From Anaerobacillus sp. (GTDB lineage Bacteria > Bacillota > Bacilli > Bacillales > Anaerobacillaceae), in contig SKSA01000037.1 of the NCBI GenBank assembly GCA_007118195.1, positions 1-17,542 of the forward strand: DNA of 17,542 bases. The letters run 5' to 3'. Both the position numbers and the translations under genes were made by a program. Below are positions 8,107 to 14,627 of the stretch, in pieces (the first letter of the stretch is position 1; each line of letters begins with the position of its first letter). Below the pieces are notes generated by a model. The model was not told where the DNA came from. It saw nothing but the letters and a program-made list of their open reading frames with translations, and made no database searches.

Positions 8107-8143
8107 TATAATTTATTTGTCTAATACTATCATTAAAGTATTA
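8107..8143 (+). promoter_or_regulatory. dapH -10 box followed by a start-site dyad
   Basis: A consensus TATAAT (8107-8112) precedes dapH by 110 bases; the best -35 candidate, TTCCAA (8083-8088), is weak. Just downstream, where transcription would begin, TAATACT (8122-8128) and AGTATTA (8137-8143) form a perfect 7-bp dyad with an 8-base spacer. The dyad could be a repressor operator or a leader hairpin; there is no T-run, so it is not a terminator. No lysine riboswitch features were recognised. Confidence 0.35.
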
Positions 8144-8222
8144 ACATCGGCGAAACGTTTTTCACTAGGTGAGAAGTTTTGCTAAACATTTTAATTTAGG
8201 TACATATTTAGGAGGAAGTAAA

Positions 8223-8945
8223 ATGAAAATGATGGATGCAAACGAAATTATTTCGTTTATTTCAAACAGTGTGAAATCTACCCCTGTAAAAGTTTATGTG
8301 AAAGGTGACTTAGAAGGAATTAACTTCGGTGACAACACTAAAACATTTGTTGCAGGTAATACAGGGACGTTATTTGGTGAATGGGCTGATATTGATGCAG
8401 CCTTAAAAGCAAATGCTGAAAAAATTGAAGACTTTGTCGTTGAAAATGATCGTCGTAATTCTGCAATTCCTTTACTTGATATGAAAAATATTCAAGCACG
8501 AATTGAGCCAGGTGCGATTATTCGTGATCAAGTAGAAATTGGGAAAAATGCAGTTATTATGATGGGTGCTTCTATTAATATCGGTTCTGTGATCGGTGAA
8601 GGAACAATGATTGATATGAATGTAGTCCTTGGTGGAAGAGCGACAGTAGGTAAAAACTGTCATATTGGTGCAGGTGCAGTTTTAGCGGGAGTTATTGAGC
8701 CACCGTCAGCTAAACCTGTAGTAGTAGAAGATAATGTAGTAGTTGGTGCGAATGCAGTTATCCTTGAAGGTGTAACAGTTGGTCAAGGGTCAGTTGTCGC
8801 AGCGGGTGCCATTGTAACAGAAGATGTACCAGCGAATACAGTAGTAGCTGGAACACCAGCGCGAGTTATTAAAGAGATTGATGAGAAAACAAAAGGGAAA
8901 ACGGAAATTAAACAAGAACTTCGTCGTTTAAATGAAGATCAGTAA
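8223..8945 (+). CDS. dapH: Tetrahydrodipicolinate N-acetyltransferase
   Basis: DapH acetylates tetrahydrodipicolinate in the acetylase branch of diaminopimelate/lysine synthesis, feeding peptidoglycan and, in spore formers, dipicolinate-related metabolism. The 240-residue protein (B. subtilis YkuQ/DapH is about 236) has an N-terminal helical domain ([20 protein letters not shown]) and, from about residue 95, a left-handed beta helix of hexapeptide repeats ([54 protein letters not shown]) with the acyltransferase tail [14 protein letters not shown]. The start ATG at 8223 is preceded by AGGAGGAAG; an upstream in-frame GTG at 8169 would add 18 residues read through the ribosome binding site and is rejected. 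dapL follows, but after a terminator rather than directly. Confidence 0.96.
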   Translation: MKMMDANEIISFISNSVKSTPVKVYVKGDLEGINFGDNTKTFVAGNTGTLFGEWADIDAALKANAEKIEDFVVENDRRNSAIPLLDMKNIQARIEPGAIIRDQVEIGKNAVIMMGASINIGSVIGEGTMIDMNVVLGGRATVGKNCHIGAGAVLAGVIEPPSAKPVVVEDNVVVGANAVILEGVTVGQGSVVAAGAIVTEDVPANTVVAGTPARVIKEIDEKTKGKTEIKQELRRLNEDQ

Positions 8946-8959
8946 TTAGGATCTCGCTA

Positions 8960-9022
8960 TTGAGGGCAGAACGTTGCTGGTTCTCCAACACTTGTCGGAG
9001 TTGACCGAGGAGCTTGCGCTTT
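8960..9022. repeat. GC-rich repeat-like insert between dapH and dapL
   Basis: This stretch is clearly richer in GC than its surroundings and has several short dyads, including AGAAC/GTTCT (8968-8984) and CTCC...GGAG (8984-9001 region). The segment reading CTTGTCGGAGTTGACC and then CTTGCGCTTTTC resembles, from memory, the GC-rich intergenic repeats of Bacillus and Geobacillus genomes that contain CTTGTCGG and end in GCGCTTCCGCTTTTC. It carries no open frame of note and may be a degenerate copy. The match has not been tested by search. Confidence 0.35.
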
Positions 9023-9029
9023 TCTTCTT

Positions 9030-9067
9030 ATTGCCTACGGCCTTATTAGGCGGTAGGCAATTTTTTT
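9030..9067 (+). terminator. Strong terminator between dapH and dapL
   Basis: ATTGCCTAC (9030-9038) pairs with GTAGGCAAT (9053-9061). A G-G mismatch separates this from a further GCCT/AGGC stem closed by TATT, and seven T follow. It should end most dapH transcripts before dapL, unlike the direct dapH-dapL arrangement remembered for B. subtilis. A TATAAG (9077-9082) downstream is the only hint of a separate dapL promoter. Confidence 0.85.
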
Positions 9068-9115
9068 AAGAGAAACTATAAGGACTTCGAAAAATTTTTA
9101 AAAAAAGAGGTAGTT

Positions 9116-10237
9116 ATGATGAGTAATTCTCGCTTTATTGATATTAGACGTGAACTCCACCAAATTCCAGAACTCGGCTTTGAAGAGTCGAAAACACAAC
9201 AATACCTTCTTTCTTACATTGAGAGTTTACCACAGCAGTTTTTAACTGTTGATACTTGGGAAACGGGAATTTTCGTTAAAGTGAAGGGGATTGACCCAAC
9301 AAAAGTAGTAGCATACCGTGCTGACATCGATGGATTGCCAATGGTTGAGGAAACGAATCTTCCGTTTAAATCAACGCATGAGGGAAGGATGCATGGCTGT
9401 GGGCACGACTTTCATATGAGTATTGCCTTAGGGGTTCTTACTTATTTTGCCGAAAACCAGCCGAAGGAAACGTTATTATTCATTTTTCAACCTGCAGAGG
9501 AAGGACCAGGTGGAGCAAAACCAATGCTTGAAAGTGATTACTTGAAGCAAAATCGCCCAAGTATGATTATTGCATTGCATATAGCGCCTGAATATCCAGT
9601 TGGAACCGTTGCTACTCGTGAAGGTTTACTTTTTGCCAATACATCAGAATTGTTTATTGATTTTGTGGGCAAAGGTGGTCATGCGGCCTACCCGCATACA
9701 GCAAATGATATGGTGGTAGCTTCAAGCCATTTCGTTACCCAACTTCAATCAATCGTATCTCGGAACATCAACCCACTAGATTCAGCTGTTGTTACAATCG
9801 GCAAAATTACTGGGGGGACAAAGCAAAATATTATTGCTGAAAAGTCGAGGGTAGAAGGAACGATTCGAACGTTGTCAATGAAATCAATGCTGAAAGTGAA
9901 AAGTCGGATCGCATCGCTTGTTAAAGGAATTGAAGAGGGGTTTGATTGTACTTCCACCATTGATTTTGGTGCTAATTATTGTCAAGTTTATAACAATGAG
10001 GCTGTCACTCGAGAATTTATGAATTTTGTTCAAAACCGCGCGAGTAGCCATTTAATCGAGTGTCGAGAAGCGATGACGGGGGAAGATTTCGGTTATTTCC
10101 TTGAAGAGATTCCAGGCTTTATGTTTTGGCTAGGTGTTAACTCTGAGTATGGACTACATTCAGGTCATCTTAACCCTGATGAAGATGCTATTCCATTTGC
10201 GATTGAATTACTCGTTGATTACTTAAAATCATTATAA
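9116..10237 (+). CDS. dapL: N-acetyldiaminopimelate deacetylase (M20 family)
   Basis: This enzyme removes the acetyl group from N-acetyl-LL-diaminopimelate, late in the acetylase DAP/lysine route started by DapH. The 373-residue protein shows M20 peptidase/amidohydrolase motifs: the N-terminal [23 protein letters not shown] around D70, the metal-binding HGCGHDFH (C95, H97), [12 protein letters not shown] with the Glu-Glu pair, the dimerisation-domain histidine motif GHAAYPH and the C-terminal GEDFGYFL with LHSGHL. Its neighbour DapH supports this specific substrate over other M20 hydrolases. ATG 9116 or ATG 9119 could be the start; AGAGGT lies 4-7 bases upstream. The name dapL is also used elsewhere for an unrelated aminotransferase; here it denotes the deacetylase (YkuR). 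Confidence 0.94.
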   Translation: MMSNSRFIDIRRELHQIPELGFEESKTQQYLLSYIESLPQQFLTVDTWETGIFVKVKGIDPTKVVAYRADIDGLPMVEETNLPFKSTHEGRMHGCGHDFHMSIALGVLTYFAENQPKETLLFIFQPAEEGPGGAKPMLESDYLKQNRPSMIIALHIAPEYPVGTVATREGLLFANTSELFIDFVGKGGHAAYPHTANDMVVASSHFVTQLQSIVSRNINPLDSAVVTIGKITGGTKQNIIAEKSRVEGTIRTLSMKSMLKVKSRIASLVKGIEEGFDCTSTIDFGANYCQVYNNEAVTREFMNFVQNRASSHLIECREAMTGEDFGYFLEEIPGFMFWLGVNSEYGLHSGHLNPDEDAIPFAIELLVDYLKSL

Positions 10238-10299
10238 ACAGAATAATCTTCCATTTAATTGGACAAATTACCGTTGTAGAGAAAACTCTCTTACTTGAG

Positions 10300-10410
10300 T
10301 GAATTTCATAACCCCGATAAATTAGCCACCTCAACTACATTTAGTTAAGAACGATCTAACTCAACTAGGTATAGTAACTTAGTGGCGCTGAAAGGGCATT
10401 ATGAAATTCA
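10300..10410. repeat. Structured 111-nt element upstream of ykuS
   Basis: TGAATTTCATAA (10300-10311) and TTATGAAATTCA (10399-10410) are perfect 12-bp inverted arms, extended by CCC/GGG after a two-base bulge. Inside are GCCAC/GTGGC (10325-10329, 10382-10386) and two small hairpins, AACTA/TAGTT (10333-10346) and ACTA/TAGT (10364-10375). The order gives a nested multibranch fold that could be a leader RNA of ykuS or a small inverted-repeat element. It has no open frame. The right arm ends 40 bases before the ykuS start. The inner motif AGCCACCTCAA recurs in the element after ykuS. Confidence 0.5.
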
Positions 10411-10449
10411 TTAACTTATTTTATGGAAAAATACAAGGAGGATTATTTT

Positions 10450-10695
10450 ATGCCAAAAGTTGGAGTTGAGCAATCTTTATCTGCTGTGCAGGAAGCGTTG
10501 CAAGCAAAGGGTTATGAAGTAGTACAATTAAAGCAAGAAAGTGATGCTACAAATTGTGATTGCTGTGTTATAACGGGGCAAGATCAAAACATGATGGGAA
10601 TTCAAAATGTGGCGACTCAAGGGTCTGTTATTAATGCTCACGGATTAAATGCTGACGAAGTTTGCCAACAAGTTGAAAACAAGCTTCAGCAATAA
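10450..10695 (+). CDS. ykuS: YkuS family (UPF0180) small protein of unknown function
   Basis: An 81-residue cytosolic protein starting [20 protein letters not shown]. The start ATG at 10450 has AAGGAGG eight bases upstream; an in-frame ATG at 10423 would translate through that ribosome binding site and is rejected. The protein has the alternating helix/strand look of the UPF0180/YkuS family, including the KGYEVVQLK strand, a cysteine cluster [11 protein letters not shown] (C36, C38, C39) and the [16 protein letters not shown] block. No function is established for this family. Position after dapH-dapL and beside ykuT matches the B. subtilis yku cluster from memory. The gene is flanked on both sides by structured elements and faces ykuT convergently. 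Confidence 0.9.
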   Translation: MPKVGVEQSLSAVQEALQAKGYEVVQLKQESDATNCDCCVITGQDQNMMGIQNVATQGSVINAHGLNADEVCQQVENKLQQ

Positions 10696-10706
10696 AAAAT
10701 GATATA

Positions 10707-10730
10707 AAACGGTTATATCTTATACCGTTT
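10707..10730. terminator. Hairpin between ykuS and ykuT, possible terminator
   Basis: AAACGG (10707-10712) pairs with CCGTTT (10725-10730), with TATA/TATA continuing the stem after a bulged T. On the plus strand only TTT follows. On the minus strand the stem is followed by TTATATCATTTTTT, so it may serve as a weak terminator for ykuT as well as ykuS. Confidence 0.45.
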
Positions 10731-10740
10731 ATACAAGAGG

Positions 10741-10856
10741 GAGGATGCCAAAAGAAAAGTGTCAGCCACCTCAAGTACTATAAATAGTCGTGTGTGAACA
10801 TATACTTCTAAATATAGTATTACATCGAGATGACGAGACACTTTAAGGACATCCTC
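10741..10856. repeat. Structured 116-nt element between ykuS and ykuT
   Basis: Nested arms GAGGATG (10741-10747)/CATCCTC (10850-10856), extended by CC/GG, and AAAGTGTC (10756-10763)/GACACTTT (10837-10844), enclose three small hairpins: ACTA/TAGT (10777-10788), ATACT/AGTAT (10802-10820) and CATC/GATG (10823-10832). It shares AGCCACCTCAA, then TAC two bases on, with the element before ykuS (10324 and 10764), and is of similar size. Its right arm lies within the last codons of the minus-strand gene ykuT, so it overlaps coding sequence there. It could be a repeat insertion that supplied the end of ykuT or a 3' UTR structure. Confidence 0.5.
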
Positions 10857-11685
10857 TATTTTTTTCAATATAAACTTGATGTGGGAATGGGATTTCAATT
10901 CCATGTTGATCAAGAGTTTCCTTTAATGCTTTTCTGAGCGTTCTTTCAACGGCCCACTGTGACATGTTTTCGGTTTTAGCGATAATTCTAATAACGACAT
11001 CCGAATCACCTAAACTTTGCACTCCTATAACGTTAGGACCTTCTTTTATAGCTTCCTCAATTTGTGCTACTTCATCACATGCATTTTGTAGCACTGCCAT
11101 TACTTCATCAATATTTTCGTCGTAAGCGATACTAATATCAACTAGTGCTCTCATATTTCCACGGGAATGATTACTTACATTAGTTATTTCTCTATTTGGA
11201 ATAAAGTGTAATGTTCCATCAAAACCACGTAGTTTTGTTGAACGTAATCCAACCTCCTCTACTACACCATCAACACCTGCCATGGTTACGTAATCATCTA
11301 CTTCAATTTGTTTTTCAAGCAGGATAAAAAATCCAGTAACTACATCACTTACTAGTCCTTGGGCTCCAAACCCAATCGCTAGGCCAATAATACCTGCACC
11401 GGCAATAAGTGGGGCGATTTCATAATCAAAAATTCCAACGATAATCGTAATTAAGATGAAAATCAAAAAATATGTAAATACGTTAATCGTTAACTTTTCT
11501 AACGTTTTTGTTCGACCAGAATGCATACCTCTTTGTTCACTTAATTTTGTAAAAGACCTTGTGATGAGGCGACTCCCTAACTTTTTTACAATCATATAAA
11601 CGATAATAATACCTAATAATTGTAAAATGATAATGCCGAAAGTCATAAAAATACCGTTAAAATCAATGGTGTTAAACCAATCCAT
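10843..11685 (-). CDS. ykuT: MscS-family small-conductance mechanosensitive channel
   Basis: MscS channels open on membrane tension and release solutes during osmotic downshock. The likely start is ATG at 11685 (AAAGGAG nine bases upstream), giving 280 residues beginning MDWFNTIDFNGIFM; an in-frame ATG at 11748 would add 21 residues and read through the ribosome binding site. Three membrane spans are visible: the first from about residue 11, the second around TYFLIFILITIIVGI, and the pore helix AGAGIIGLAIGFGAQGLVSD, rich in Gly and Ala as expected for TM3. The beta domain follows (EVDDYVTMAGVDGVVEEVGL, FIPNREITNVSNHSRG). The C-terminal end NRGCP is coded by an arm of a structured element and may not be ancestral. 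Related to B. subtilis YkuT. Confidence 0.93.
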   Translation of the reverse strand: MDWFNTIDFNGIFMTFGIIILQLLGIIIVYMIVKKLGSRLITRSFTKLSEQRGMHSGRTKTLEKLTINVFTYFLIFILITIIVGIFDYEIAPLIAGAGIIGLAIGFGAQGLVSDVVTGFFILLEKQIEVDDYVTMAGVDGVVEEVGLRSTKLRGFDGTLHFIPNREITNVSNHSRGNMRALVDISIAYDENIDEVMAVLQNACDEVAQIEEAIKEGPNVIGVQSLGDSDVVIRIIAKTENMSQWAVERTLRKALKETLDQHGIEIPFPHQVYIEKNRGCP

Positions 11686-11712
11686 GGAAACAGCTCCTTT
11701 ATTGTTAACTTT

Positions 11713-11746
11713 GTTTAGTATACCCTTATTAAAAAACGTACTAAAC
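11713..11746 (-). promoter_or_regulatory. ykuT promoter overlapped by an 8-bp dyad
   Basis: On the minus strand TATACT (11722-11717) is a good -10 box 32 bases before the ykuT start codon, with a weak -35 (TTTAGT or GTTTAG) near 11740-11746. GTTTAGTA (11713-11720) and TACTAAAC (11739-11746) form a perfect 8-bp inverted repeat with 18 bases between arms, one arm over each promoter element. That layout is typical of a repressor operator; the regulator is unknown. Confidence 0.4.
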
Positions 11747-12074
11747 ATAATGAGTATTTTAACATAGTGAGGGGTTGGTATGAAAATAATAAACTCGTCC
11801 GACGGTTACGAATTTACATGTTCTTATTTCAACTGAGAAATAAACAGCGAAATAGAAGGAAATTGCTCGCCTTTACATATTAGAGGTTTTGTTTAGATTC
11901 CTTGTTTTATTATCGGTAAATGATCTTTAGTTGAGAATAATTTAAAGTAGATTGACCCATAATATATATTTTTTGAGCATATGATTCGTTTAATGAAGTT
12001 AAAAGAGGGTATAATACCGATAGTATTATTATAAAAGGGTGAAATTAGCAATTTAAAATAATTATAATTTAATG
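11747..12074. other. Gene-free AT-rich interval between ykuT and ykuU promoters
   Basis: No convincing gene was seen. Two dyads stand out: TTATTTC/GAAATAA (11824-11843, six-base loop) and ATAATAC/GTATTAT (12011-12029, five-base loop, next to a TATAAT at 12010). An 18-codon frame at 11780-11836 (ATG after GTGAGGGG) ends within the first dyad, but its size gives no support for translation. A further AT-rich dyad, AAATAAT/ATAATTT, lies near 12057-12071. Confidence 0.4.
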
Positions 12075-12111
12075 TTGACTATTTATAATTCTTCTTTTAT
12101 AATAATAATTG
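12075..12111 (+). promoter_or_regulatory. Promoter of ykuU with overlapping PerR-box-like sequence
   Basis: TTGACT (12075-12080), 17 bases, then a perfect TATAAT (12098-12103) form a near-consensus SigA promoter. TTATAATAATAATTG (12097-12111) matches the 7-1-7 PerR box (TTATAAT-N-ATTATAA) at 11 of 14 positions and covers the -10 and start region, where a peroxide-sensing repressor would block transcription. Peroxide genes of Bacillus are typical PerR targets. In such AT-rich DNA chance matches are possible. Confidence 0.55.
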
Positions 12112-12161
12112 TAAACAAACAAAAGCCCTGCTAGGGTAAATTAATTTAGGAGGTTTTACAT

Positions 12162-12707
12162 ATGAGTGATAAAAGAATGGTAGCGAAACAAGCACCTAGA
12201 TTTGAAATGGACGCAGTATTAGCAAATAAAGAGTTTGGTAAAGTTAGCTTAGAAGAGAATATGAAGAATGATAAGTGGACGGTACTTTTCTTTTACCCAA
12301 TGGACTTTACGTTCGTATGCCCAACTGAAATTACTGCATTAAGTGACCGTTATGATGAGTTCGAAGATTTAGATGCAGAAGTAATTGGAGTTTCAACGGA
12401 TACGATCCATACACACTTAGCTTGGATTAACACAGATCGTAATTCAAATGGTTTAGGTGAATTAAAGTATCCTTTAGCTGCTGATACGAACCATGCAATT
12501 TCAAGAGAGTATGGTGTATTAATTGAAGATGCTGGGATTGCGTTACGTGGTTTATTTATCATTAGCCCAGAAGGTGAGTTAATGTATTCGGTTGTTAATC
12601 ATAACAATATCGGTCGTGATGTAGATGAAACATTACGAGTACTTCAAGCTCTTCAAACAGGTGGACTTTGCCCAGCTAACTGGAAGCCAGGTCAAGAAAC
12701 GTTATAA
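12162..12707 (+). CDS. ykuU: Typical 2-Cys peroxiredoxin
   Basis: Peroxiredoxins reduce H2O2, organic peroxides or peroxynitrite using a cysteine pair recycled by thioredoxin-type partners. This 181-residue protein has the peroxidatic motif FYPMDFTFVCPTE with Cys53 and the resolving cysteine Cys170 in GGLCPANW; the GGLG-like loop of sensitive Prx1-type enzymes is represented by NSNGLGELKYPL. The YF motif is absent at the C-terminus, which ends shortly after the resolving cysteine, so it is likely less prone to overoxidation. The ATG follows AGGAGG with eight bases spacing. YkuV, a thioredoxin-fold protein, lies downstream and is a plausible reductant, as is the TrxR-like protein at the window start. 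Related to B. subtilis YkuU. Confidence 0.94.
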   Translation: MSDKRMVAKQAPRFEMDAVLANKEFGKVSLEENMKNDKWTVLFFYPMDFTFVCPTEITALSDRYDEFEDLDAEVIGVSTDTIHTHLAWINTDRNSNGLGELKYPLAADTNHAISREYGVLIEDAGIALRGLFIISPEGELMYSVVNHNNIGRDVDETLRVLQALQTGGLCPANWKPGQETL

Positions 12708-12746
12708 TTTATAGCTACTATACGAATAAGTAATATTTAAAGGGGA

Positions 12747-12775
12747 GGTCTAGCTAATTTGTTAGGCCTTTTCTT
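12747..12775 (+). terminator. Terminator between ykuU and ykuV
   Basis: GGTCTAGC (12747-12754) pairs with GTTAGGCC (12761-12768) with two G-U pairs, and TTTTCTT follows. It is moderate in strength, so partial readthrough into ykuV is likely. Confidence 0.6.
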
Positions 12776-12807
12776 ACACGATAAAAGTATAAAAGGGGGG
12801 GATCGCA

Positions 12808-13254
12808 TTGAAACTAAGATCGCCAATGCCTGAACTAAATGGAGCAACACAGTGGTTAAATGGAGAATTGACTAGAGAGAATTTAGTTGGAAATAAACCA
12901 ACGCTTTTTCATTTTTGGTCAATTAGTTGCCATTTATGTAAAGAAGCAATGCCTAATGTAAATGAATTTCGAGATAACTATAAAGATCAACTAAATGTAA
13001 TTGCGGTTCACATGCCACGCTCAGAAAAAGATCTTGATATTGAAGAAATTAAGAAGGTAGCCGAAGAGCATGATATCACACAGCCTATCTTTATTGACAA
13101 TGCCCATAAACTAACCGATGCTTTTGACAATCAGTACGTTCCAGCCTACTATGTTTTTGATAGTGAAGGTCAACTTCGACACTTCCAAGCTGGTGGCGGG
13201 GGTATGAAAATGTTAACAAAACGAGTAAATCGCGTATTAGGGATAAAAGAATAA
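12808..13254 (+). CDS. ykuV: Thioredoxin-fold thiol-disulfide oxidoreductase (TlpA/ResA-like, cytosolic)
   Basis: A 148-residue single-domain protein, the same length as B. subtilis YkuV. The redox centre is WSISCHLCKEAMPN, with Cys41 and Cys44, and the cis-proline loop is NQYVPAYYVF. It has no signal peptide or lipobox, unlike ResA and StoA, so it should act as a reductant in the cytosol. The start is TTG at 12808 after a G-rich ribosome binding site (AAAGGGGGGG); no ATG lies nearer in frame until residue 7. It lies just after ykuU, which it may reduce. A terminator-like hairpin follows its stop. Confidence 0.92.
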   Translation: MKLRSPMPELNGATQWLNGELTRENLVGNKPTLFHFWSISCHLCKEAMPNVNEFRDNYKDQLNVIAVHMPRSEKDLDIEEIKKVAEEHDITQPIFIDNAHKLTDAFDNQYVPAYYVFDSEGQLRHFQAGGGGMKMLTKRVNRVLGIKE

Positions 13255-13266
13255 TGTAAATTAAAG

Positions 13267-13315
13267 TCACCTCTTTCTATTTTAAATTGTATATATAGAT
13301 AGAGGTGATTTTTTT
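13267..13315 (+). terminator. Terminator-like hairpin containing the amidase ribosome binding site
   Basis: TCACCTCTTTCTAT (13267-13280) pairs with ATAGATAGAGGTGA (13295-13308) with one mismatch, followed by seven T directly joined to the amidase ATG at 13316. The right arm contains AGAGGTGA, the only plausible Shine-Dalgarno for the amidase, seven bases from the ATG. The hairpin would therefore terminate ykuV transcripts or, in readthrough RNA, hide the amidase ribosome binding site. Confidence 0.75.
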
Positions 13316-14524
13316 ATGAAAATAAATGATAAAAGAAATAGCCTAACAAAGCATAAAAGTAAAACGTATCGAACAAGGTCTATTTCAGAAATTAAAAATA
13401 TTGCGATCCATCACAGTGCTACTACCTCAGGGAGTGCAGAGGCTTTTGCTAGATACCATGTAAACCAACTCGATTGGCCAGGTATTGCCTATCATTATGT
13501 AGTTAATAAAGATGGCTCTATTGATTTTTGTCATGATCATAAAGTCATTTCCTATCATGTAGGAAATAGTAATCGAAGGTCGATAGGTATATGTATGGTA
13601 GGGGACTTTCGATCACAAATGTTAGAGAAAGTACAGAAGGAAGCTACTCTCGAATTAGTGAAAAAACTTTTAAATGAGCTCAATTTAACTGTAGATGATG
13701 TTTGGGGACATGTTGAGTTTCCAGGCTATTCGTGGAAACCGTGCCCTTCAATTAGTATGGAACAGTTTAGAGCATCGTTAATGGATGGAGAGGTAACACC
13801 AGTGGAAGCCGTTTCTTCCGATTCTAACCATCGCGAAATCTTAACTAGAGGAGACAGTGGAGCTGATGTAAAAGAACTTCAAGAAAAGTTAAAGGATTTA
13901 GGTTATGATCCAGGTCCAATTGATGGTATATATGGACCGTTAACGGTAGACGCAGTCGAACGGTTTCAAAGAAGTGCGCGGATCGGTGTAGATGGTGTTG
14001 TTGGTCCAGAGACACGTCATGCTTTATCAAATTATAAACCTTCTAGCAACCAGATTGAACATGGAGCACCTTCAGATGAACCAGATGAGAGAGAAGAGCA
14101 GTTTAGTGGAGAAGGTCGTCGTTTGCTCCGATTTATTAAGCCAATGATACGGGGAGATGATGATAAGGAAGTACAAGAGAAAGTAGGAGCGTTAGCGGAT
14201 GGGATATTTGGCCCAGAGACTGAAAAGCGAGTAATGGAGTTTCAACGTAATAATAATTTAACAGTAGATGGGATTGTTGGCCCATTAACTTGGAAAGCGT
14301 TAGATCGGAAAAATAATAATCAACCGTTATATACAAGGTTACTTTCATTACAAAATCCGATGATGCGTGGAGATGATGTGAAAAATGTTCAAAAAGCATT
14401 AAATATTCAAGCCGATGGTATTTATGGTCCTATTACAGAAAATGCAGTGCGGAATTTTCAGAGAAAAGAAGGAATAAATATAGATGGAATTGTAGGACCA
14501 CAAACGTGGGACCGTCTTTTTTAG
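13316..14524 (+). CDS. N-acetylmuramoyl-L-alanine amidase with three peptidoglycan-binding repeats
   Basis: The N-terminal domain (about residues 26-155) is an Amidase_2/PGRP zinc hydrolase that cuts between MurNAc and L-Ala of the stem peptide. Likely zinc ligands are H32 in IAIHHSATT, H131 in VWGHVEFPG and C142 in WKPCPS; Y59 and H60 in GIAYHYVV fit the T7-lysozyme-like active site. Three PG_binding_1 repeats follow: 174-238 (full length), 276-329 and 348-402, the last two about six residues shorter between helix 1 and DGI(F/Y)GP. An acidic linker (about 250-266) separates repeat 1 from repeats 2 and 3. There is no signal peptide, so export may need lysis, the spore context or another route. 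Sporulation, autolysis or a phage-derived endolysin are all possible; nearby phage genes are not seen. Confidence 0.9.
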   Translation: MKINDKRNSLTKHKSKTYRTRSISEIKNIAIHHSATTSGSAEAFARYHVNQLDWPGIAYHYVVNKDGSIDFCHDHKVISYHVGNSNRRSIGICMVGDFRSQMLEKVQKEATLELVKKLLNELNLTVDDVWGHVEFPGYSWKPCPSISMEQFRASLMDGEVTPVEAVSSDSNHREILTRGDSGADVKELQEKLKDLGYDPGPIDGIYGPLTVDAVERFQRSARIGVDGVVGPETRHALSNYKPSSNQIEHGAPSDEPDEREEQFSGEGRRLLRFIKPMIRGDDDKEVQEKVGALADGIFGPETEKRVMEFQRNNNLTVDGIVGPLTWKALDRKNNNQPLYTRLLSLQNPMMRGDDVKNVQKALNIQADGIYGPITENAVRNFQRKEGINIDGIVGPQTWDRLF

Positions 14525-14627
14525 ATGGTTAGGAGCTTATGATGATCAAACATAATTACTCAAATATTTTTAATATTATGGTATGATTAAAGTGTTTGAT
14601 ACTCGTTAGATGGGAGAAGCGCCTAAT

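Noticed and set aside
10300..10410. Known riboswitch or T-box before ykuS
   Set aside because: No T-box motif, SAM, lysine, c-di-AMP or M-box core could be recognised, and there is no terminator/antiterminator pair. It was kept only as an unassigned structured element.
11780..11836. 18-codon frame with GAGGGG upstream, ending in a dyad, resembling a leader peptide
   Set aside because: It is too short for statistical support, there is no promoter in front of it and no attenuator T-run follows. The next gene is over 300 bases away and has its own promoter.
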